From an uncultured Bacilli bacterium (GTDB lineage: Bacteria > Bacillota_I > Bacilli_A > RF39 > UBA660): a stretch of 41,408 bases of DNA. The stretch lies in the NCBI GenBank assembly GCA_934130175.1, contig CAKOXP010000014.1, positions 1 through 41,408 of the forward strand, read 5' to 3'. The position numbers were made by a program, and so were the translations under genes. Below are positions 8,591 through 17,050 of the stretch, one piece after another. The notes beneath the pieces were generated by a model that saw nothing but the letters and a program-made list of their open reading frames with translations, made no database searches and was not told where the DNA came from. Within the stretch, counting starts at the first letter, position 1; the number at the start of each line of letters is the position of its first letter.

Positions 8591-9391
8591 ATGCTTGAAT
8601 TATTTAAAAATTTAAACTATCCTACTATGGCTTTGATTGCAACTATATTTACATGGTCTATAACTACTTTAGGGGCAGCTGTTGTATTTTTCTTTAAAAA
8701 AGTTAATAAGACTGTAATGGATGCAATGCTAGGCTTTGCAGCTGGAGTTATGATTGCCGCAGCATTTTTCTCATTGTTATCACCATCAATAGAAATGGCT
8801 GAAAATCTAAATTTAACCGGTTGGGTAGTAGCATCTATTGGAGTACTACTTGGAGCTATTCTTTTATTTACTGGAGATAAGATTTTTGATAAACTACAAG
8901 AAAAAAGAAATTTCTCAACATCATCTAGTTTTAAAAGATGTTTAATGTTAATTTTTTCAATTACAATCCATAATATTCCAGAAGGGCTAGCAATTGGAGT
9001 AGCATTTGGTTCACTTGCTTATAATTTAGATGGTGCAACATTATCTTCTGCGATAATGTTAGCAATTGGTATTGGACTTCAGAATTTTCCAGAAGGCATG
9101 AGTGTATCTCTACCTCTTAGAAGAGAAGGATTATCAAGAAAAAAATCTTTTTTCTACGGTCAATTAAGTGGTATTGTTGAACCAATATCAGGAGTTATAG
9201 GTGCCATACTAGTAATTAAAGTTAGAACATTATTGCCATACTTGCTTGCCTTCGCTGCAGGAGCTATGATTTATGTTGTTGTTGAAGAATTAATACCAGA
9301 AAGTCAAACCAATAAAAAGAAAGACTTTATGGCATTTTGTACACTGATAGGATTTGTCATAATGATGATGATGGATATTGCATTAGGTTAA
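8591..9391 (+). CDS. ZIP-family metal transporter
   Basis: 266-aa polytopic membrane protein of the ZIP (ZupT/GufA) family, importing zinc and probably other divalent cations. The metal-site helices are clear: TIHNIPEGLAIG in TM4 and LQNFPEGMSV in TM5. The usual histidine-rich cytoplasmic loop is short and charged. The start ATG at 8591 has GGAGG at 8581-8585. It is one of only three plus-strand genes here, stands alone and ends in a strong terminator. No metalloregulator operator was recognised upstream. Confidence 0.9.
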   Translation: MLELFKNLNYPTMALIATIFTWSITTLGAAVVFFFKKVNKTVMDAMLGFAAGVMIAAAFFSLLSPSIEMAENLNLTGWVVASIGVLLGAILLFTGDKIFDKLQEKRNFSTSSSFKRCLMLIFSITIHNIPEGLAIGVAFGSLAYNLDGATLSSAIMLAIGIGLQNFPEGMSVSLPLRREGLSRKKSFFYGQLSGIVEPISGVIGAILVIKVRTLLPYLLAFAAGAMIYVVVEELIPESQTNKKKDFMAFCTLIGFVIMMMMDIALG

Positions 9392-9394
9392 AAA

Positions 9395-9428
9395 AACTAT
9401 CTGTTTTTTCTTAACAGATAGTTTTTTT
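9395..9428. terminator. bidirectional terminator after the ZIP gene
   Basis: AACTATCTGTT and AACAGATAGTT form an 11-bp perfect stem followed by seven T on plus, with a matching A-run on the other side. It can stop the ZIP transcript and the converging Rpn gene transcript. Confidence 0.88.
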
Positions 9429-9476
9429 GTTGTTTAAATTATTGTAAGAAAGTGTTTAGAAATAATATTAATATTT

Positions 9477-9725
9477 TTATTGTGCCTGTAATTTTTCTAT
9501 CTCTTCTTTTGATAATTTAGTTAATTCACTTATTAATTCTACATCCACATTCTTTTCTAACATAGATTTCGCGATAGTTTGTTTTTCTGTTAAAATACCT
9601 TCCTTCTTTCCTTCATCTTTTCCATCTCGGTAAGCTTGGTCTTTTAAAGCCCACTCTTTATCGTATGATTCTCCTACTCCGCCTTCAAAGCTTACTTCTT
9701 CTGCTTCTTTTACATATTCTTCCAT
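9477..9725 (-). other. possible internal in-frame ORF (RpnS-like short form)
   Basis: Inside the Rpn gene an in-frame ATG (9723-9725) follows GGAGG (9736-9740) with a 10-nt gap. It would yield an 82-aa protein equal to the C-terminal domain, starting MEEYVKEAEE. A TGGTATAAT extended -10 element lies about 97 nt upstream (9822-9827). In E. coli, Rpn genes encode such small C-terminal proteins (RpnS) that block the full-length toxin. Here this is inference; GGAGG also simply encodes Gly-Gly. Confidence 0.4.
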
Positions 9726-10415
9726 TAACTCTTCGCCTCCTAAGCTTTTTAGTTTTTCTATGTCCATTTCTACTAAAGCTAAAATGTATTTCTCGGCCTC
9801 ACTTAAATTTTTTATACCTTCATTATACCATTTCTTTCTTAGGTTTGGTACATATATTTGGACAAATATTATCTTATCACTTAGAGTTAAGTCATCATCA
9901 TTTTTCACTCCATATATATCTATTATTTTATCATTTCCTTTAAATGAAAAATTATTTAGATTAAACTGAATTACTTGAGTATAATCATATTCTCTTTCTC
10001 CTCTTTTTATCTTTTTTGAATATAATCTATATGCATACTCTATATTTCTTTCTAATATTTCTAAACTACTATTATTATTTACTTCTATATTTAGACTTGT
10101 ATTATCAATTACTGCTACATAATCACATCTTTCTGCTTTACTAAATTCTTTTTCTTTATCTAGTTCGTTTTTAGCTAGATAAATATTTTTTAAAATTACT
10201 TCATAATCTAAATCTATGAAATATGATAAGAACTTAGCTGAATACTTTAATCTATTTTCATTTTGAAACATTGCTTTTAACATTGTATCTGAAAGAATAC
10301 TTATCTTTTGTCCTTTCTTAATATATCTTGGTAGTTCTAAAACATATTCTTTGCTTAGGTTTAAATCATGTAATGATTTAGGATTATATCCTCTTATATT
10401 TATTATATTAATCAC
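9477..10415 (-). CDS. Rpn-family PD-(D/E)XK nuclease
   Basis: 312 aa, often annotated as a PD-(D/E)XK nuclease family transposase. The N-terminal nuclease part has SDTMLKAMF (42-50; compare D-x-x-FK-x-LF), then D98 (RCDYVAV) and E111-V-N113, the spaced acidic pair of the fold with N where K or Q is usual. The C-terminal ~80 residues are helical and charged, ending in a DEGKKEG-type linker and a short helical tail. Rpn proteins are DNA endonucleases associated with recombination and, in E. coli, with anti-phage toxicity. The GTG start at 10413-10415 has a poorly spaced RBS; the true start could be a nearby ATT or ATA. A near-identical copy lies at 40851-41408, with a different C-terminal tail. 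Confidence 0.82.
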   Translation of the reverse strand: MINIINIRGYNPKSLHDLNLSKEYVLELPRYIKKGQKISILSDTMLKAMFQNENRLKYSAKFLSYFIDLDYEVILKNIYLAKNELDKEKEFSKAERCDYVAVIDNTSLNIEVNNNSSLEILERNIEYAYRLYSKKIKRGEREYDYTQVIQFNLNNFSFKGNDKIIDIYGVKNDDDLTLSDKIIFVQIYVPNLRKKWYNEGIKNLSEAEKYILALVEMDIEKLKSLGGEELMEEYVKEAEEVSFEGGVGESYDKEWALKDQAYRDGKDEGKKEGILTEKQTIAKSMLEKNVDVELISELTKLSKEEIEKLQAQ

Positions 10416-10429
10416 TTCTTTCTAAATTA

Positions 10430-10467
10430 TTTTACTTGCAAGTAGAAAGAACTTATCACAAGTAAAA
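10430..10467. repeat. inverted repeat upstream of the Rpn gene
   Basis: TTTTACTTG (10430-10438) and CAAGTAAAA (10459-10467) are perfect inverted arms about 20 nt apart. The left arm also lies in the palindrome ACTTGCAAGT (10434-10443). It falls in the Rpn 5' untranslated region and could be an operator, an mRNA hairpin or an element end; the right-hand Rpn copy's upstream region lies outside the window, so it cannot be compared. Confidence 0.4.
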
Positions 10468-10497
10468 ATATTTAGCAAATGACCATTTTTACAAATT

Positions 10498-10536
10498 AAA
10501 AAGAGAAAAACTAAATAATTTTAATTTTTCCCTTTA
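10498..10536 (-). terminator. probable terminator of the TasA-like gene
   Basis: An imperfect, roughly 16-bp inverted repeat (about two mismatches) followed by a T-rich run on minus lies 70 nt after the stop of the 10608-11990 gene. Confidence 0.4.
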
Positions 10537-10607
10537 GTAATTTTTATAATTGATATATATTTTTTATTCAATAATTAAGTTTCACCTAAATTTAATTTTT
10601 TTAGATA

Positions 10608-11990
10608 TTAATACTTAATATTTGTTTTAGCAACTTCTATTGCTGGACGAACACCATAATTCATAGAAAACTGTACATCTGGTGTCTGAAGCGAACGATT
10701 GTAACCATCAGTTGACCAACCATAGGAACTAGTATTACTATACGAATTTTCTAACCAAGTACCATATATTTTTATACTATCTGTTGAATAATTAGTATTT
10801 TCAAACATAAATTTGCATTTATCACTTAGTCCTTTTTCTGAAGTTAATGGAATAGGACTGTTAAAACATCCTTCATATACTTCTTGGTATGTTAATAGCC
10901 TTGCTGCATAACCAGAATAATCAAAATCTGATTTAACAATCGTATTATTTTCTGTAGTTATATTCCTAACTGAATTGGTTAAACTTACATTTTTCCATTG
11001 TGATATTGTGGGTAATTGTTTAATAGAAAGATCAGGTCCAGTAGCACTATTATTAGTAGAACTAAACAAATAGTATGAAGAACTATCTGGTACTCCAGAA
11101 CTCACATTACTATAGTACATAAGTACTGCTGTATTTGCATCAGTTGTTACTCCATTGGTTATATCTGACACATAATAAAATCTTTCTGTTGCAGCATCAT
11201 ATACTCCATCTCCATTAACATCACAGTCAAAAGCATCTCCTGTAGTTAAAACTCCATTTGTTCCTAAATTTCCATACGTTATTTCTGTACCACTTGAATA
11301 TCCATCTCCTCCACAAGCTTTATATGGTGTAGATTGTACATTACATACTTCAGTATGAAGTGTTGTTGCTCTTTTACATACTGCTGTTTTTGTTGGTGTT
11401 ACTGTTTGAGTAGCTTCTAAACTAAGTTGGGCATTAAAGACTTTTCCCATTACTTCTTCTTCTGTATTATTATCCCCAGCTTTCGAATCTATCCAAATTC
11501 TTAAACTATACTTAATAGTTTTTCCCTTTTCTATTGTTCCTGAGTCTATTACTCTATCTGTTAATATTTTTGATTTTGATGCAGTTGCTTCTTCTCCATC
11601 TTTTAATAAAATATATCTTATTTTTGAATCTGCTAGTCTATCTTCATCTGCTATTGTTACTTCTTGATCTTCATCATTTCTATAAGTAGTCAAATCTTTT
11701 AGTGATAAAGTATAACTACTTGTACTACTTTTATTTGTTAATGTAAATGTATATTCTTTTGTTGTCATTCCTTGTCTATAACTTCTTGGTACTTCTTTAA
11801 TTAACTTGATTCCTTCACTTGTTGTATCATCTAATGTTAATTCTAAGTTTCCTGCTGTTATCTTATTAATTATCTCTGAGTTTTTAGTAATACTTAACCA
11901 CGCATATGTTGTTCCTATTATTACTACTAGGATTAATACTATAGCTATTACTAATAGTTTTCTATTTCCTATTTTTTTCTTTTCATCCAT
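10608..11990 (-). CDS. TasA/camelysin-like surface protein with GVRPA-type C-terminus
   Basis: 460 aa. A basic start and a single hydrophobic segment (about 11-30) lead into a ~190-aa module with features of TasA/CalY-like SipW-dependent proteins: TTYAWL after the membrane segment, then ITAGNLELTLDD and FTLTNKSS. Next come a Cys-containing linker, a calcium-loop-like DVNGDGVYD, and a C-terminal domain ending in NYGVRPAIEV, the signature of DUF6273-like exported domains. It is probably a secreted or fibre-forming surface protein; no SipW peptidase gene is in the window. The first ~190 residues are nearly identical to the 31464-33080 protein, while the C-termini are unrelated. The ATG has AGGAAG upstream. 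Confidence 0.75.
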   Translation of the reverse strand: MDEKKKIGNRKLLVIAIVLILVVIIGTTYAWLSITKNSEIINKITAGNLELTLDDTTSEGIKLIKEVPRSYRQGMTTKEYTFTLTNKSSTSSYTLSLKDLTTYRNDEDQEVTIADEDRLADSKIRYILLKDGEEATASKSKILTDRVIDSGTIEKGKTIKYSLRIWIDSKAGDNNTEEEVMGKVFNAQLSLEATQTVTPTKTAVCKRATTLHTEVCNVQSTPYKACGGDGYSSGTEITYGNLGTNGVLTTGDAFDCDVNGDGVYDAATERFYYVSDITNGVTTDANTAVLMYYSNVSSGVPDSSSYYLFSSTNNSATGPDLSIKQLPTISQWKNVSLTNSVRNITTENNTIVKSDFDYSGYAARLLTYQEVYEGCFNSPIPLTSEKGLSDKCKFMFENTNYSTDSIKIYGTWLENSYSNTSSYGWSTDGYNRSLQTPDVQFSMNYGVRPAIEVAKTNIKY

Positions 11991-12082
11991 ATTTTACACT
12001 TCCTTATAGTATTAGAATACACTAATTTTTTATTATTAGTCAATTATTTTCAATTTCAATTATTTACTTTACGACAAAAGAA

Positions 12083-12112
12083 AAAAGTAAAAATATCTAA
12101 AAATTTACTTTT
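12083..12112 (-). terminator. probable terminator of gpmI
   Basis: AAAAGTAAA and TTTACTTTT form a 9-bp stem, followed by TTCTTTT on minus, about 40 nt after the gpmI stop. Confidence 0.55.
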
Positions 12113-12153
12113 CCTTTTTTATTCTTAGATTTGATAGTTTAAATTCTAAAAAA

Positions 12154-13740
12154 CTATTTTTTTTCAATAATTGATTCTAACCACTTTGGATTTTTTTCTA
12201 TTCCAAATAAATCAGTTACAGTTGAAGCTACGTTTGCAAGTCCAAAGTCTCCATCTTTTATTTTAATATCACTAACATTTTTTCCATAAATTATAAATGG
12301 AACAGGATTAGTTGTATGAGATGTTTTTGCTTTTTTAACACTCTTATCTTTTAATTGATACATTTCTTCAGCATTACCGTGATCTGCCATTACAAGTAAA
12401 ATTCCATTAACTTCATCAACTGCTTCCATGATCCTTCCTAAATTATCATCAACTGCTTCAACTCCAATAATGGTAGCTTCATAATTACCCGTATGTCCAA
12501 CCATATCTCCATTAGGAAAATTAACTCTTAGGAAATCATATTTTTCTGACTTAATAGCCTCAACCAATTTATCTGTTATTTCATATGCTTTCATTTTTGG
12601 TTTTTTATCAAATGATATGACATCACTTGGAACTTCTTCATATGTTTCTAACTCTTCTGAAAATTTATCTGTACGATTACCATTCCAAAAATATGTTACA
12701 TGTCCAAATTTCTGAGTTTCGCTAATTGCATACTCTCTTATATCATGTTTAATTAATTCTTCTGTTAATGTATTTGTTATCTTTGGTGGTTCTGTTAAGT
12801 ATTTCTTAGGGATTTTTAAATCGGCATCATACTGAAGCATTCCTGCGTAAAAAACCTTTGGATATCTAACGCGATCAAATTTATCAAAAGTTTCTTCATC
12901 AAAAGCTTTAGAAAGTTCAATAGCGCGATCACCTCTAAAGTTAAAGAAGACTACACTGTCATTATCTTCAACTACACCAACCGGATTTTCTTTTTCGTCT
13001 ACGATAACAAATTCACCCAAATCTTGATCAATTACATGGCTTTCATTTCTATAAGTTTCAATAGCTTCACGTGCAGACTTAAATTTTCTACCTTCACCTA
13101 ATACATGAGCATGCCATCCCTTTTCAACCATTGGCCAATTGGCTTCATATCGATCCATAGTAATAACCATTCTTCCTCCACCACTGGCAATTTTTGCATC
13201 AAAACTATTATCGTTAAGTTTTTCAATTTCTTCTTCTAAAGCTTGAACATATTTCAAAGCACTAGTCTCTTCAACATCTCTACCATCAAGCAAAATGTGA
13301 ATTCTAACCTTTTTTATTTGTTCTTTCTTAGCCTCTTCAAGTAAAGCAAATAAATGACTTATATTTGAGTGAACATTACCATCTGATAATAAACCTATAA
13401 AATGAAGAGTACTGTTATTATCAAGCGTATTTTTAACTAACTCTTTCCATGTTTCTGTATTAAATATTTCTTTTGAAGCAATTGATTCTTGAACTAGTTT
13501 TGCTCCTTGGGAATATATTTGACCACAACCTAAAGCATTATGACCTACTTCACTATTTCCCATATCATCATTGCTAGGTAAACCAACATAAGTACCATGA
13601 GCATGAATAAGTGTGTTAGGATAATTTTCCATTAACTTATCTAAATTTGGTGTTTTAGCATTTTTAACCGCATTACCAAAACTCTCTTCTGTTATACCTA
13701 CTCCATCCATTACAACTAATACAACTTCTTTATTTTTCAT
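12154..13740 (-). CDS. gpmI: 2,3-bisphosphoglycerate-independent phosphoglycerate mutase, plant-like subtype
   Basis: 528 aa. Interconverts 3- and 2-phosphoglycerate in glycolysis, using two manganese ions and a phosphoserine. The metal-binding start VVMDGVG, catalytic S63 in DDMGNSEVGH, LLDGRDVEETSA, NFRGDRA, the PNGDMVGHTG loop and ADHGNAEEM are all present. After the serine it reads NALGCGQIYSQGAKLV, and it has GGRMVITMDRYEANW and KFGHVTYFWNGNR. These match the plant/kinetoplastid-type iPGM as I recall it, rather than the common bacterial type with GHLNIGAGR. The ATG at 13738-13740 is preferred: GGAGG lies 7 nt upstream, while 20 extra upstream codons lack support. It lies 44 nt after mraY and is likely cotranscribed. 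Confidence 0.93.
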   Translation of the reverse strand: MKNKEVVLVVMDGVGITEESFGNAVKNAKTPNLDKLMENYPNTLIHAHGTYVGLPSNDDMGNSEVGHNALGCGQIYSQGAKLVQESIASKEIFNTETWKELVKNTLDNNSTLHFIGLLSDGNVHSNISHLFALLEEAKKEQIKKVRIHILLDGRDVEETSALKYVQALEEEIEKLNDNSFDAKIASGGGRMVITMDRYEANWPMVEKGWHAHVLGEGRKFKSAREAIETYRNESHVIDQDLGEFVIVDEKENPVGVVEDNDSVVFFNFRGDRAIELSKAFDEETFDKFDRVRYPKVFYAGMLQYDADLKIPKKYLTEPPKITNTLTEELIKHDIREYAISETQKFGHVTYFWNGNRTDKFSEELETYEEVPSDVISFDKKPKMKAYEITDKLVEAIKSEKYDFLRVNFPNGDMVGHTGNYEATIIGVEAVDDNLGRIMEAVDEVNGILLVMADHGNAEEMYQLKDKSVKKAKTSHTTNPVPFIIYGKNVSDIKIKDGDFGLANVASTVTDLFGIEKNPKWLESIIEKK

Positions 13741-13783
13741 ATATATACCTCCAATTAAAAAAGTAATTTTACAACTACTTTTA

Positions 13784-14764
13784 TTATAACCAAACTCCAA
13801 ATATTATTCCAGCCATCGCTAAGATAAGACCAAATACCCAGAATAATTTCACAATATCTGTCTCTTCCCATCCAAGTTTTTCAAAATGATGATGAAGAGG
13901 TGTCATTAAAAATAATTTTCTTTTGAACACTTGAACCCAAAACACTTGGATGATTACACTAAGTGTTTCGATAACAAATATTCCTGCTACTACAAGTAGT
14001 GTTAATTCACGGTGAGTTAATATTGCTATTGCCCCCATAACTCCACCTAAAGCAAGGGACCCGGTATCTCCCATAAATACTTTTGCAGGATGTGTATTAT
14101 AAATTAAAAATCCTACTATACTACCAACTAGTATTAAAGAAAATATTCCAATATCTTCAAAGCCAACCATTAAAGAAATTAAACTAAATGCTACAAAAGC
14201 TATTGCCGATAAACCTCCAGCTAGGCCATCTAATCCATCTGTTAAATTAACAGCATTAGAAGCACCTACTAAGACGAATAAGATAAATAATCCATATAGC
14301 CATCCCATTTCAATATCAATATGAAGAGTTCCTACAACCCATGATGTCTGGCCTCCACTTTCCATATAAATATAGAAGAATGCCACTGCAATTAAAACTT
14401 GTAAAAATAACTTTTGATAAGTTGTTAAGCCTTCATTATTATGTTTTTTAATTGATAAAAAATCATCTAAAAAACCTATAAAGGCATATCCTATAAATAC
14501 AAGTAATACTATTCCTAAATTTGATGTATAAGGAATTTTTCCAGTTATTAATAGTCCTAAAGTTGCTACAACAGTTGGAACAATGAAAATTAATCCACCC
14601 ATGGTAGGAGTTCCATCTTTCTTTCTATGAGTCTCAGCAACAAAGACACTTATTTTTTGTTGTACTTTAATCTTTTTTAGTAATGGTACTAATAAAAGTC
14701 CTAAAATTGATGATAATAAAAAGCCTATCATAGTAGCAAAAATAGCTTTTGTTAAAAGTAACAT
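13784..14764 (-). CDS. mraY: phospho-N-acetylmuramoyl-pentapeptide transferase
   Basis: 326-aa polytopic membrane enzyme that transfers phospho-MurNAc-pentapeptide from UDP to undecaprenyl phosphate, making lipid I. Family motifs are visible: THRKKDGTPTMGG, FLDDFLS (aspartate-rich), NAVNLTDGLDGLA, VFMGDTGSLALGG and the C-terminal PLHHHFEKLGW. Length is normal. It is separated from the usual division and cell-wall cluster and paired with gpmI. RBS GGAG lies about 9 nt upstream of the ATG. An extended -10 promoter precedes it. Confidence 0.96.
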   Translation of the reverse strand: MLLLTKAIFATMIGFLLSSILGLLLVPLLKKIKVQQKISVFVAETHRKKDGTPTMGGLIFIVPTVVATLGLLITGKIPYTSNLGIVLLVFIGYAFIGFLDDFLSIKKHNNEGLTTYQKLFLQVLIAVAFFYIYMESGGQTSWVVGTLHIDIEMGWLYGLFILFVLVGASNAVNLTDGLDGLAGGLSAIAFVAFSLISLMVGFEDIGIFSLILVGSIVGFLIYNTHPAKVFMGDTGSLALGGVMGAIAILTHRELTLLVVAGIFVIETLSVIIQVFWVQVFKRKLFLMTPLHHHFEKLGWEETDIVKLFWVFGLILAMAGIIFGVWL

Positions 14765-14791
14765 ATAGTTTCACTCCATTTCTCTTGTAAC

Positions 14792-14800
14792 ATTATACCA
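14792..14800 (-). promoter_or_regulatory. extended -10 element upstream of mraY
   Basis: TGGTATAAT on minus (TATAAT at 14792-14797). No good -35 is visible; the TG extension may compensate. The same TGGTATAAT string occurs upstream of the transglycosylase-like gene and the 1884-aa surface gene. Confidence 0.55.
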
Positions 14801-14856
14801 CATATATGTAAATAATAGTCCAAAACACTAAAATTTAGACATAATTTTACAAAGAA

Positions 14857-14876
14857 AATGACCATCACTGGTCATT
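14857..14876 (-). terminator. terminator overlapping the stop of the unknown gene
   Basis: AATGACCA and TGGTCATT form an 8-bp perfect stem with a GTGA loop, followed by TTCTTTG on minus. It overlaps the last codons of the 14865-15575 gene. Confidence 0.55.
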
Positions 14877-15575
14877 ACTTGTTTTTAGGTATCTTTCTAT
14901 TGTATTTGATATATATATACCAAGTTCAAGAATATAGTTGTCATATGTATTCTTAAAGTATTTAAGTCTATAATCTTTACTATCACTACCAATTAAATAC
15001 TTTCCCGTAGCAATAGATTTTATATAATTATAAATTGATATCGAAAAATAATTAGCTTTCGTCAATACATTGATTAATCTAATCTCATCCTCACTAGATA
15101 GATTTAAAATATATTTATTTGAGTTTAATTCTTGTTTGTTATAATTCTTATTAATTAACCTTATTTCATCACCATTTAAATCTTTAAAAAGGTCTTCTTT
15201 TTCAAAAGAAGTTAAAAAAGGCGGTAAATTTTTATTTTCAAGAATTATTAAATCTTGGTTTAGAAATTCATTTACACTTATTAGTTCGTATGTATTTAAA
15301 AATAAATTATTTTTATTAAAGTAAATTGTTTTTTCTTCTATTTGCATTTTAATGTAATTATCATTAAATTTGTAAAGTTCCATTTCCTCTAGTAATCCAC
15401 TATCAAAAATTTCTAATAATTCTTTAGCAATAACTTCATAGAAAGAAAAAAGTTTATCTTTAAATGCTAGACCTGATGCTAAAGCAACAGATATAGCTAG
15501 TATCTCTTTTTTATCTTTTAATTTGTCAAGTTTTGTTTTATTTATAGATATATCTTTAATATCAGTAACTTGCAT
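14865..15575 (-). CDS. uncharacterised 236-aa protein
   Basis: Not recognised. The protein is soluble-looking, rich in K, N, I and L, with no signal peptide and no clear transmembrane segment. One mildly hydrophobic stretch (EILAISVALASGLAF, about residues 25-39) is followed by alternating charged helices and strands. The ATG at 15573-15575 is chosen because GGGTGA precedes it; an upstream ATG at 15597 has none. It lies 84 nt downstream of the CpsB-like gene on the same strand and could be the last gene of that operon, as no strong terminator lies between them. Confidence 0.7.
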   Translation of the reverse strand: MQVTDIKDISINKTKLDKLKDKKEILAISVALASGLAFKDKLFSFYEVIAKELLEIFDSGLLEEMELYKFNDNYIKMQIEEKTIYFNKNNLFLNTYELISVNEFLNQDLIILENKNLPPFLTSFEKEDLFKDLNGDEIRLINKNYNKQELNSNKYILNLSSEDEIRLINVLTKANYFSISIYNYIKSIATGKYLIGSDSKDYRLKYFKNTYDNYILELGIYISNTIERYLKTSNDQ

Positions 15576-15659
15576 CTCTATCACCCATTTTATTCTCATA
15601 ATAATTATAACAAATCAAATTCATTTTGTAAAATAAAAGAGAAAGAATTTTCATCCTTC

Positions 15660-16364
15660 TCATAGTTTTATATTATCAATTACTTTTTGAATATTATTAA
15701 TAGTAATATCTTCTATTATCTTTTCATTTTTTACTATCTTTTTCAACTTTTTAGTTGCTATTTCAATATCAATTTTATGATCTATATGGTGTATATCAGT
15801 TCCCATAAAACTAATATACCCATTCTTTAATAATTTTTTTATTGTTTTTTCAGCTTTTTTCCCATAAGTTCCAGTAAGGCTTCCATAATTTGATTGGAAT
15901 AAAGCCCCCGATTCTTTTAACTTATCTAAATATTTAATATCATTTTGAACATAAATATATCTTTCTGGATGAGCGATAATTGGCACTACACCACTTATAG
16001 TTAAATCAAAAATCATTTCATCTAAATCTTTAATCTTACTAGACATTGGAAGTTCTATTAGTAAATATCTAGAATTATTAAGACAGGATAATTTTTTTTG
16101 CCTTAATAATTCTAAGGTTTTATCCGAAAAATAAACTTCATTTCCAATATATAATTTAATACTTGTCTTTTTAGAAAGTTCATCTATAAGTTTTTGTTTT
16201 TTTGAAATAGTTGCTTCATATAAAGTATTTTCAATGTAATGTGGAGTTACAATTATTTTTTCTACTCCTTGTTCTTCTAAATATCTAAGTAGTTCTATTG
16301 ATTCTTCCTTAGTTCTAGAGCCGTCATCTATTCCATATAAGATATGAGAATGTATATCAAGCAT
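15660..16364 (-). CDS. cpsB: CpsB/YwqE-type tyrosine-protein phosphatase (PHP fold)
   Basis: 234-aa metal-dependent phosphatase that removes phosphate from BY-kinases such as the neighbouring CpsD-like protein. PHP metal ligands are visible: DIHSHILYGIDDGS at the N-terminus, TPHY, a GNEV glutamate, AHPERY and GTDIHH. The start ATG is 2 nt after the kinase stop, with a GGAGAA RBS inside the kinase gene, so translation is coupled. Gene order C-D-B resembles B. subtilis ywqC-ywqD-ywqE, where the module also lacks glycosyltransferases and phosphorylates enzymes such as UDP-glucose dehydrogenase. Confidence 0.9.
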   Translation of the reverse strand: MLDIHSHILYGIDDGSRTKEESIELLRYLEEQGVEKIIVTPHYIENTLYEATISKKQKLIDELSKKTSIKLYIGNEVYFSDKTLELLRQKKLSCLNNSRYLLIELPMSSKIKDLDEMIFDLTISGVVPIIAHPERYIYVQNDIKYLDKLKESGALFQSNYGSLTGTYGKKAEKTIKKLLKNGYISFMGTDIHHIDHKIDIEIATKKLKKIVKNEKIIEDITINNIQKVIDNIKL

Positions 16365-16366
16365 TA

Positions 16367-17050
16367 TTATTCTCCATAGTATCCATAATAGGATATATCT
16401 TTTTGTTTGACCTTATTTAGAATAACACCATTTACTTTTGCCCCAACTTTTTCAAAGTTTTTCTTAACTTCTTCAAGCGATTCTATTTTTGTTTTCCTTT
16501 TTGTAACTACAACAATATTAATATCAGTTAATTTAGTCATTACTAAAGCATCATTTAATCCTAAAACAGGAGCACAGTCAACTATTATTATGTCATACAT
16601 TTCTCTTAATTTATCCATTAACTCTTTATTATTAGTTGATAATAATAATTCTGATGGGTTTGGAGGAAATGCTCCTGTTGGTAGTAAATCAAGATTTTTA
16701 ACTTCTGTATGAATTATAAAGTCATGGATTGTTGTTTCATCTTTAGATGATAAAATTAAATTAGAATATCCTTTTGATTTATCATTATGAATTTTAAAGA
16801 TTCTGTGTTGACGACCTTTTCTTAAGTCAGCATCAATTAATAAAACTTTTTTATTCTCTTGAGTAAACGCAATTGCTAAATTTGCTGATACAAAACTTTT
16901 ACCATCTCCAGGTTCTGGTGATGTCAAAAGGATTGTTTTTATATCTTTATTTACAAGTGAAAATTGTAAATTAGTACGCACTGTCTTAATTGATTCACTA
17001 AATGATGATTTTGGATTATAATTTACAACTAATTCTTCTTTATTCATCAT
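16367..17050 (-). CDS. cpsD: bacterial tyrosine kinase, CpsD/YwqD type
   Basis: 227-aa cytoplasmic BY-kinase. Walker A TSPEPGDGKS (43-52), Walker A' LLIDADLRKGR (70-80) and Walker B IIIVDCAP are intact. The C-terminal cluster YYGYYGE supplies four tyrosines (221, 222, 224, 225) for autophosphorylation. As usual in Bacillota, activation needs the cytoplasmic tail of a separate membrane modulator, here the CpsC-like protein, whose stop overlaps this start by 1 nt (TAATG). An ATG-ATG start is preceded by GGGGGAA. It probably controls exopolysaccharide export or modifies envelope enzymes. Confidence 0.93.
   Translation of the reverse strand: MMNKEELVVNYNPKSSFSESIKTVRTNLQFSLVNKDIKTILLTSPEPGDGKSFVSANLAIAFTQENKKVLLIDADLRKGRQHRIFKIHNDKSKGYSNLILSSKDETTIHDFIIHTEVKNLDLLPTGAFPPNPSELLLSTNNKELMDKLREMYDIIIVDCAPVLGLNDALVMTKLTDINIVVVTKRKTKIESLEEVKKNFEKVGAKVNGVILNKVKQKDISYYGYYGE

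Noticed and set aside
9477..10467. Insertion sequence with terminal inverted repeats around the Rpn gene
   Set aside because: Only an inverted repeat on one side was found, with no matching end past 9477 and no target-site duplication. The Rpn family is no longer viewed as a classical transposase.
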